From: Propionibacteriales bacterium
GTDB taxonomy: Bacteria; Actinomycetota; Actinomycetes; Propionibacteriales; Propionibacteriaceae
Reading direction: 5' to 3'
NCBI GenBank assembly: GCA_017882655.1
Contig: JADGPB010000142.1
Coordinates: 1-6,513 of the forward strand
DNA: 6,513 nucleotides
Part shown: one piece after another, positions 1 to 5,416 of the stretch
Position numbering within the stretch: position 1 is the stretch's first letter
How the letters are laid out: each line of letters starts with the position of its first letter
Translations under genes and position numbers: made by a program
Notes under the pieces: generated by a model
Told to the model about the DNA's origin: nothing
The model's database searches: none
The model's input: only the letters and a program-made list of their open reading frames with translations

Positions 1-284
1 TCGAGGTGAACGGCGTCCGTCACCCCCTGAACCCGCCCGGACTCGTCATCGGGCGTGGCACGGAGGCCGACCTGCGGATCAACGACCCGGGGATCTCGCG
101 CAGGCACGCTCAGATCGTCGTGACCGGCACCGGCGACGCCCAGACGATCCGGATCGTCGACCTCGGGTCGACCAACGGGATCACTGTCGACGGCCGCAAG
201 GTCCGTGAGGCAGACGTCACGGACGGCACCCGGATCGACATCGGCTCGACCCACCTGCTCGTCCACGCGCCTGCGGCCAGCTGA
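1..284 (+). CDS. fhaA: FhaA, C-terminal FHA domain (5' end outside the window)
   Basis: This is the last 93 codons of a phosphothreonine-binding FHA protein. Reading from the first complete codon at position 3, the fragment has the full set of FHA signatures: Gly17-Arg18 (the phosphate-contacting GR), Ser32-x-x-His35 in ISRRHA, and DLGSTNG with Asn58. It ends with TGA 14 nt before fhaB. In mycobacteria FhaA has an N-terminal FhaA_N (DUF3662) domain, a variable linker and a terminal FHA domain. Only the last part is visible here, and the assignment to FhaA rather than a generic FHA protein rests on its place directly ahead of fhaB-pstP-rodA-pbpA. The family binds phosphorylated partners of PknB, such as the MviN pseudokinase domain, and helps control peptidoglycan synthesis at the membrane. 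A GTG at 6-8 is internal to the gene and not its start. Confidence 0.9.
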   Translation, partial: EVNGVRHPLNPPGLVIGRGTEADLRINDPGISRRHAQIVVTGTGDAQTIRIVDLGSTNGITVDGRKVREADVTDGTRIDIGSTHLLVHAPAAS

Positions 285-298
285 GGCTCTGACAGAAC

Positions 299-772
299 AT
301 GGCGGATCTCATCGTCACGCTGCTCAAAGTGGCATTCCTCGCGGTTCTCTGGCTCTTCGTGCTGCTCGTGGCCAACGTGATCCGTACCGATCTCTTCCGT
401 GCCGCCCCGGCCGGCGTCCCCGGCGATGCCAAGGACAAGCGCGCGGCCCGATCTCCGGAACCGAGGAAGCGCTCGAAGCATGAGGCGAAGGTGCTCGCGA
501 TCGACACCGGTCCGCAGGCCGGGACCCGGCTCGCGCTCGTCGACGAGTTCCGGATCGGACGCTCGGCCGAGTGTGCGCTGGTCCTCGATGACGACTACGT
601 CTCCGGTGACCACGCCTCACTGGCTCGCCGGGCGAACGGCGACTGGGTCGTCACCGACCTCGGCTCGACCAACGGAACCTTCGTCAACGAGGTGAGAGTC
701 GTGACTCCGACTGTGGTCACGGCATCCGACAGCCTTAGGATCGGGCGAACCCAGATGAGACTGGAGACCTGA
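299..772 (+). CDS. fhaB: FhaB (FipA), membrane-anchored FHA-domain protein
   Basis: The protein has 157 residues, close to the 155 of mycobacterial FhaB/FipA. One hydrophobic segment (about residues 4-27) is followed by VIRTDLF, which resembles the sequence after the helix in the mycobacterial protein. A basic linker (about 34-63) leads to a C-terminal FHA domain (about 64-157) with Gly87-Arg88, Ser102-x-x-His105 and LGSTNG (Asn125). The N terminus should lie in the membrane and the FHA domain in the cytoplasm. The family binds phospho-Thr on PknA/PknB substrates and is linked to septal and polar wall synthesis in mycobacteria. ATG 299 is chosen because it puts the hydrophobic helix at the very N terminus, as in the family. 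The only purine-rich site upstream is a weak GAGG at 283-286, 12 nt away and overlapping the fhaA stop, so coupling to fhaA is likely. Its TGA overlaps the pstP ATG by one nucleotide. Confidence 0.94.
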   Translation: MADLIVTLLKVAFLAVLWLFVLLVANVIRTDLFRAAPAGVPGDAKDKRAARSPEPRKRSKHEAKVLAIDTGPQAGTRLALVDEFRIGRSAECALVLDDDYVSGDHASLARRANGDWVVTDLGSTNGTFVNEVRVVTPTVVTASDSLRIGRTQMRLET

Positions 773-2262
773 TGCCGCTCACCTTGCGCACGGTCGCACA
801 CTCCGAGATCGGCCTGGTGAGAAAGAACAACCAGGACTCGGGTTATGCGTCCCCGACGATGGTGGTCGTTGCCGACGGCATGGGCGGGGCGGCCGCTGGC
901 GATCTCGCCTCCACGGTCGCCATCACGGAGCTTCAGAAGGCCGATGGGCATCACAAGGGCGCCGAGATGCTCGAGGTCCTGGGCGGCGCGCTGCAGAAGG
1001 CCAACGACCGTCTCGCCGAGCTCGTCGCCGACGACATGTCCCTGGACGGCATGGGTACGACGGTGTGCGGGGCTCTCTTCGACGGTGAGCAGCTCGGAGT
1101 CGCCCATATCGGCGACTCCCGGGGCTATCTTCGTCGCGACGGCGACCTCACCCGGCTCACCCACGACCACTCGTGGGTCCAGTCGCTGATCGACGAAGGG
1201 CGGATCACCGAGGACGAGTCCCACGTCCACCCGCACCGCTCGCTCCTTCTGCGCGTGCTCAACGGACAGCCCATCTCCGAGCCGGATCTCGAGCTCGTCA
1301 CGCTTCACGATGGCGACCGGATCATGTTCTGCTCCGACGGGTTGTGCGGGCTGGTCACCGACGATGTCATCGGCGATGCGCTCGCTGGCGACGACCTCGA
1401 CCTCGTGCTCACGGACCTCGTCGAGGCAGCCCACGCCGGCGGAGGCCTAGACAACATCACGATCATCGTCTCCGACGTCGTCGAGGCCGGTGCTGATGTG
1501 GAGGCCGCCACTACGGGGACCGTCCTCGCCCCACCCCGTACTGCCGCGCGCGGCCTTGTTCTCGGCGCCGCGGTCACTCGCGAGATCCCCGCGATCCGCT
1601 CCAAGCCCATCGATCTTGGAGACGGCGGCGCGGAGGAGACCACGGACGCCTCAGGCAACATCGTCCCTGCTGCGCCTGCGCCCTCGACGGGTGCGGGAGA
1701 CGGCGGCCGGTACGAGCCGGAAGCCGGGCAGCGTCGTCGCCGGTTCGGCTTGTGGGGGGCGATCCTCGCCGTGGTGCTCGTGGTCGGGCTGGCTGCCTAC
1801 GGCACGTACGCGTACGCCATGACGCAGTTCCTCATCGCGCCGACGGGGCAGCAGGTCGGCATCTACCAGGGCGTTCAGGGCAGTCTCCTCGGTTTGTCCA
1901 CAAATCGTCTTGTCGAGAATACGGGCGTCCAGATGAGCGACCTGCCGCCGGCCTACCAGGAGAAGGTCCGGGCCGGCATCACGATCCGGCAGGGAGGCAT
2001 CGACTCGGCAAAGGCCGCGGCCGAAGAGCTGAGGACCCGGGCCTCTCAGTGTGTCGCCCAGAGGCTGGCACGGGCCCAGGCCACGCAGACCCCAGCCCCG
2101 TCCCCGAGCGCGAGCACGACGATCCCCTCCTCGAGCGCGACCTCGTCGACGGGCCAGCCGCCGACCTCCACTTCGTCGACCGTGCCCTCGGGCTCCACGA
2201 GCGTGCTTCCGGTGCAGTCCCCGACGACCGTCCCGATCCCGAGCGCGCCCGACGAGTGCTGA
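772..2262 (+). CDS. pstP: PstP, PP2C-type Ser/Thr protein phosphatase with one transmembrane helix
   Basis: This is a 496-residue metal-dependent phosphatase (mycobacterial PstP has 514) that removes phosphate from PknB and its substrates. The catalytic domain spans about residues 1-235 and keeps the PPM motifs: GLVRKNNQDS (14-23), VADGMGG with Asp35-Gly36, GMGTT (93-97), GDSRGY with Asp115, CSDGL with Asp189, and LDNIT with Asp227-Asn228. These Asp residues are expected to bind the metal centre. A cytoplasmic linker (about 236-320) and an Arg run precede a single helix (about 328-350). The outside part (about 351-496) includes QGVQGSLLGLS, which is very like mycobacterial PstP, then Cys427, a Ser/Thr/Pro-rich tail and a terminal Cys496. 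Gln21 replaces the Glu of the common NED motif, a change I recall from other bacterial PP2C enzymes. The start overlaps the fhaB stop as TGATG, with a GGAGA at 763-767. Confidence 0.96.
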   Translation: MPLTLRTVAHSEIGLVRKNNQDSGYASPTMVVVADGMGGAAAGDLASTVAITELQKADGHHKGAEMLEVLGGALQKANDRLAELVADDMSLDGMGTTVCGALFDGEQLGVAHIGDSRGYLRRDGDLTRLTHDHSWVQSLIDEGRITEDESHVHPHRSLLLRVLNGQPISEPDLELVTLHDGDRIMFCSDGLCGLVTDDVIGDALAGDDLDLVLTDLVEAAHAGGGLDNITIIVSDVVEAGADVEAATTGTVLAPPRTAARGLVLGAAVTREIPAIRSKPIDLGDGGAEETTDASGNIVPAAPAPSTGAGDGGRYEPEAGQRRRRFGLWGAILAVVLVVGLAAYGTYAYAMTQFLIAPTGQQVGIYQGVQGSLLGLSTNRLVENTGVQMSDLPPAYQEKVRAGITIRQGGIDSAKAAAEELRTRASQCVAQRLARAQATQTPAPSPSASTTIPSSSATSSTGQPPTSTSSTVPSGSTSVLPVQSPTTVPIPSAPDEC

Positions 2263-2263
2263 C

Positions 2264-3874
2264 GTGTCCGCCACGGCATTGAGCACGGGCGAAGTCGTCG
2301 TCCACAAGAGCAGGCCGGCCGTCGGGCTGCTGCTGCTCCTGCTCGCGCAGGCTGTGGGCATCTCCGGCTACCTGCTGACCCACCTCGACGTCGACGGGCA
2401 CCTGCCAGGGGCCTGGCCGTACGTGCTCGCCGCCTGGTTCGCCGTCGGCCTCGCGACGCATTTCGTCGTTACTCGCAAGCTGCCGTACGCCGACCCGGTC
2501 CTTCTCCCAGCGACGTTCCTGCTGGTCGGTCTCGGGCTCGCGATGATCCACCGGATCGACCTCATCGCCGACCCGGCAAGGTCGGACGCGCAGACCCAGT
2601 CGCTGTGGGTGGTGCTCGGCATCGCGGCCGCGATCGCGGTGATCCTGCTCGTCAAGGACTACCGGATCTTGCGGCGCTACCCGTACCTGCTGTTCCTCGC
2701 CGGTCTCGTCCTGCTCCTTCTCCCGCTGACCCCTCTAGGTGTCGAGCTCAACGGGTCGCGGATCTGGATCCGGGTGTTCGGTTACAGCTTCCAGCCGGCC
2801 GAGGTGGCGAAGCTCGTGCTGAGCCTGGCGTTCGCCGGCTACCTCGCCGAGACGAAGGACGTGCTCGCGATGGCCGGCCCGAAGGTTCTGGGCTTCACGC
2901 TGCCGCGCGCCAGAGACCTGGGCCCGATCGCGGTGATGTGGGTGGCGAGCATGCTCGTCCTCATCTATCAGAAGGACCTCGGCACCTCGATGCTGTTCTT
3001 CGGCCTGTTCGTCGCCATGGTGTACCTCGCCACAGGGCGGTCGAGCTGGGTCATCCTCGGTGGGCTGCTGTTCGCTGCCGGCGGGTGGTTCGCCTACCAG
3101 CGCTTCGCCTACGTCGGCGTGCGCGTCAGCTCGTGGCTCGACCCGTTCAGCAACTACGACACGAACTACCAGGTGATCCAGGCACAGTTCGGCTTCGCGT
3201 ACGGCGGCCTGCTCGGTCGTGGCTGGGGCCTGGGACGCCCTGGCCTGACCCCGCTCGCCAAGAGCGACTTCATCACTGCGGCCATCGGCGAGGAGCTCGG
3301 GGCGGTGGGGCTGATGGCGGTGATCCTCGTCTACGGGATCATCGTCGCGCGCGGCCTGCGGACGGCCTTGAGCTGTACGGAGCCGTTCGGCAAGCTGCTG
3401 TCGGCCGGCCTGTCTCTGGTGTTCGCGCTCCAGGTCTTCGCGATCATCGGCGGGGTCACCCGGCTGCTTCCGCTCACCGGCCTGACTACGCCATTCATGT
3501 CCCAGGGCGGCTCGTCGATGGTGGCGAACTGGCTGGTCATGGCGGTGATGCTCCTCGTCAGCCATGAGGCCCGGCGCCCCGTGGCCGTCAGGGTCGACGA
3601 GGGAGACGTGGCCTCCCTGTCGGCAGATGCCACGCAGGTGATCATGCTCCGGCCGTCGCAGTCTCCGCGCCCCGAGCCCCGTACCGCGTCGAGCCCTGCG
3701 TTGCCCGACGACCACGAGCCGCCGGCCCGCGCCCTCCCCGACCCGGACGACGCGGAGGCGACGGCCGCCTTCACCCCGGGCGACGAGACGTCCACCTCGA
3801 CCGCGACACGGCCGATCACCACCGACCCCGACGAGCCGACACAGCTGTATCGGTTCGACCAGGAGGAACTGTGA
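2264..3874 (+). CDS. rodA: RodA, SEDS-family peptidoglycan glycosyltransferase
   Basis: This polytopic membrane enzyme polymerises lipid II into glycan strands and works with the class B PBP encoded next. From GTG 2264 it has 536 residues with about twelve hydrophobic segments between residues 19 and 433. Motifs match actinobacterial RodA: NGSRIWIR (163-170), FQPAEVAKL (176-184), YQKDLGTS (235-242), the big outer loop with WLDPFSNYDTNYQVIQAQF, KSDFITAAIGEELG (333-346) and TPFMSQGGSS (409-418). Asp335 sits where the essential Asp of characterised RodA proteins lies. The cytoplasmic tail (about 436-536) is much longer than in mycobacterial RodA and is rich in Asp, Pro, Ala and Thr. It holds two acidic-x-Thr-Gln motifs (Thr457, Thr526). 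The frame stays open upstream, but that part is only the pstP Ser/Thr/Pro tail read out of frame. GTG 2264, one nt past the pstP stop, is the nearest good start; TTG 2279 is the alternative. FtsW is less likely because the sequence and neighbours match RodA. Confidence 0.94.
   Translation: MSATALSTGEVVVHKSRPAVGLLLLLLAQAVGISGYLLTHLDVDGHLPGAWPYVLAAWFAVGLATHFVVTRKLPYADPVLLPATFLLVGLGLAMIHRIDLIADPARSDAQTQSLWVVLGIAAAIAVILLVKDYRILRRYPYLLFLAGLVLLLLPLTPLGVELNGSRIWIRVFGYSFQPAEVAKLVLSLAFAGYLAETKDVLAMAGPKVLGFTLPRARDLGPIAVMWVASMLVLIYQKDLGTSMLFFGLFVAMVYLATGRSSWVILGGLLFAAGGWFAYQRFAYVGVRVSSWLDPFSNYDTNYQVIQAQFGFAYGGLLGRGWGLGRPGLTPLAKSDFITAAIGEELGAVGLMAVILVYGIIVARGLRTALSCTEPFGKLLSAGLSLVFALQVFAIIGGVTRLLPLTGLTTPFMSQGGSSMVANWLVMAVMLLVSHEARRPVAVRVDEGDVASLSADATQVIMLRPSQSPRPEPRTASSPALPDDHEPPARALPDPDDAEATAAFTPGDETSTSTATRPITTDPDEPTQLYRFDQEEL
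3861..3867 (+). promoter_or_regulatory. Ribosome binding site of pbpA
   Basis: AGGAGGA is a near-perfect Shine-Dalgarno sequence inside the last codons of rodA, 3 nt before GTG 3871. It is the best ribosome site in the first five genes and supports GTG 3871, which overlaps the rodA stop as GTGA, over any later start. Confidence 0.85.
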
Positions 3875-5295
3875 ACGCCTTGATCCGCCGCACAGCGCTC
3901 GTCGCCACGGTCCTGTTCCTGGCGCTCATGGTCAACGTGAGCGTGGTCCAGCTGTGGCGTCAGGCGTCGCTGTCGGACGACAACAGGAACCGCCGAGTGC
4001 TCGACGCCGAGTTCGCCCAGAACCGGGGCGCCATCCTCGCAGGCGACATCCAGATCGCGACGACGACGCCGGTCAAGGACCGCTTCCAGTACCAGCGTTC
4101 GTACCCTCTGGGCAGCCTCTACGCGACGGTGACCGGCTGGTACGCGTACGACTTCGGCCGTTCGGGGCTGGAGTCGAAGTACTCGACCGAGCTGGCCGGT
4201 ACGGCGTCCAGCCAGACGCTCGACCGGCTGGTCGACATGTTCACCGGCGCGGCACCGGTGGGGGCGACCATCCAGACCACGATCAATCCCAAGCTGCAGC
4301 AGGTCGCGGCGCAGCAGCTCGGTACGAAGAAGGGCGCCGTCGTGGCGCTCGACCCCAAGACGGGCGCGATCCTCGCGATGGTCTCGACCCCCACGTACGA
4401 CCCGAACACCCTGGCCACGCACGACCTCACCGCAGCCAGGGCTGCATGGACAGCGCTCAACGCCGACGCGACGAGGCCCTTGTCGGACCGGGGAACCCGC
4501 GAGATCTACCCGCCAGGTTCGACGTTCAAGCTCGTCACCGCGGCCGCCGCGCTCGAGAACGGGATCGCGCCCGACACCCTCATCAACACCCCGTCCCAGC
4601 TCACACTGCCGAACTCCTCCAGCGTGCTGGGCAACGAGTCGAACTGCGGTAACACCCAGCAGACGATGGACCGGGCCCTGCAGCTGTCGTGCAACACGGC
4701 GTTCGCGAACCTCGGGGCCATGCTCGGCGGGGACAAGATCCGGGCGCAGGCTGAGAAGTTCGGCTTCAACACGACACCGATGACCGACGTCAACGCCGCG
4801 AAGAGCCAGTTCCCGACGAAGATCGATGCGGCGCAGACCATGCTCAGCGCGATCGGGCAGTACGACGTCGCGGCGAGCCCGCTGCAGATGGCGATGATCG
4901 CCGCGGCGATCACCAACGACGGCGTCCTCAAGACCCCGTACCTCGTCAGCGAGGTCCGCAGCGCAGATCTTCGCGTGCTGTACCGGCATGGACCCGACGA
5001 CAAGCAGGCGCTGTCGGCCGCCTCTGCCCAGGCGTTGCAGCAGATGATGGTGAACGTCGTCCAGAAGGGGACCGGGACGAAGGCGCAGGTTTCCGGTGTC
5101 GTCGTCGGCGGCAAGACCGGTACGGCACAGACGGACCCCACGAAGAACCCGTACGCGTGGTTCGTGTCGTTCGCTCGAGACCCCGACATCGCGATCGCGG
5201 TGTTCATCGAGGATGCGAACGTGGACCGTACCGACATCGCGGGCGGAGCGCTCGCCGGACCCATCGCCAAGGCCTTGATCGAGGCCTCGCGATGA
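3871..5295 (+). CDS. pbpA: PbpA, class B penicillin-binding protein (peptidoglycan transpeptidase)
   Basis: The protein has 474 residues, close to the roughly 490 of mycobacterial PbpA. It is a DD-transpeptidase that cross-links glycan strands outside the membrane and pairs with RodA. A short basic start and one signal-anchor helix (about 8-28) are followed by a small non-catalytic region (NQ/NR-rich, NRGAILAGD at 51-59, YPLGSLYATVTGWY at 78-91), typical of this class. The transpeptidase domain runs from about residue 152 to the end with the three active-site motifs: PPGSTFK with nucleophile Ser217 and Lys220, SCN at 273-275, and KTGT at 415-418. Cys259 and Cys274 occupy places where mycobacterial PbpA also has cysteines, so a disulfide is plausible. 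The GTG start lies 4 nt inside rodA with a strong Shine-Dalgarno site. The stop contains an ATGA overlap that leads into no convincing gene. Beta-lactams are the expected inhibitors. Confidence 0.96.
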   Translation: MNALIRRTALVATVLFLALMVNVSVVQLWRQASLSDDNRNRRVLDAEFAQNRGAILAGDIQIATTTPVKDRFQYQRSYPLGSLYATVTGWYAYDFGRSGLESKYSTELAGTASSQTLDRLVDMFTGAAPVGATIQTTINPKLQQVAAQQLGTKKGAVVALDPKTGAILAMVSTPTYDPNTLATHDLTAARAAWTALNADATRPLSDRGTREIYPPGSTFKLVTAAAALENGIAPDTLINTPSQLTLPNSSSVLGNESNCGNTQQTMDRALQLSCNTAFANLGAMLGGDKIRAQAEKFGFNTTPMTDVNAAKSQFPTKIDAAQTMLSAIGQYDVAASPLQMAMIAAAITNDGVLKTPYLVSEVRSADLRVLYRHGPDDKQALSAASAQALQQMMVNVVQKGTGTKAQVSGVVVGGKTGTAQTDPTKNPYAWFVSFARDPDIAIAVFIEDANVDRTDIAGGALAGPIAKALIEASR

Positions 5296-5416
5296 AGAAC
5301 TCACCGTGCGCTAACCCAATCTTGAGAGGCCCCGGCAAGCACGTTCAGCCCTCTCTCATGTTGAATGGTCACAATGTGCCGGGACTAAGCAGTCGGGCAC
5401 GGGTCTGGGGAGGGTC
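5296..5416 (+). promoter_or_regulatory. pbpA-pknB intergenic region with inverted repeats; possible regulatory leader of pknB
   Basis: This is the only true spacer in the cluster and is visibly less GC-rich than the genes. CCCGGCA (5331-5337) pairs with TGCCGGG (5377-5383). Inside it ACGTTCA (5341-5347) can pair with 5362-5369 with one bulge and one G-U. The loop between holds GCCCTCTCT (5348-5356), which can pair with the pknB Shine-Dalgarno stretch (5407-5415, nine pairs including three G-U) or, through CCTCTC, with GAGAGG at 5324-5329. No T run follows the stems, so a simple intrinsic terminator is unlikely. TTGAAT at 5361-5366 could be a -35 box, but the matching -10 position (about 5383-5389) is poor, so I do not call a promoter. 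Read-through from pbpA remains possible. The structures are hand-drawn and none has been scored. Confidence 0.3.
5407..5414 (+). promoter_or_regulatory. Ribosome binding site of pknB, compatible with two adjacent starts
   Basis: GGGGAGGG contains a GGAGG core at 5409-5413. That core is 3 nt from ATG 5417 and 6 nt from the next codon, GTG 5420. The spacing favours GTG, the codon favours ATG. The two choices differ by one residue. Confidence 0.7.

Noticed and set aside
595..1434. A 279-codon minus-strand frame opposite fhaB and pstP
   Set aside because: It lies opposite the conserved FHA and PP2C motifs, shows no family features of its own, and is explained by GC-biased codons of the plus strand.
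1805..1816. 12-bp palindrome CGTACGCGTACG, with its 10-bp core repeated at 4140-4149, as a possible operator
   Set aside because: Both copies lie inside coding sequence and encode Tyr-Ala-Tyr (pstP) and Tyr-Ala-Tyr (pbpA) with the usual TAC/GCG codons, so codon choice explains them.
2086..2259. Repeat array in the 3' part of pstP
   Set aside because: The TCG/ACG/CCG-rich stretch reflects a Ser/Thr/Pro-rich protein tail. I could not find a regular repeat unit.
2051..2263. Upstream extension of rodA to an ATG at 2051
   Set aside because: The added 71 residues are Arg/Pro/Ala-rich and are simply the pstP Ser/Thr/Pro tail read in another frame. No RodA has such an N terminus, and it would overlap pstP by over 200 nt.
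3331..5304. A 657-codon open frame on the minus strand across the end of rodA and all of pbpA
   Set aside because: It is antisense to two well-recognised genes and its translation is Arg/Gly/Val-rich with no recognisable domain. Such long mirror frames are common in high-GC DNA.
5324..5383. Intrinsic transcription terminator after pbpA
   Set aside because: Stems are present, but the loops are long and no T-rich run follows. The next gene is co-directional and functionally linked, so a stop here is not supported.
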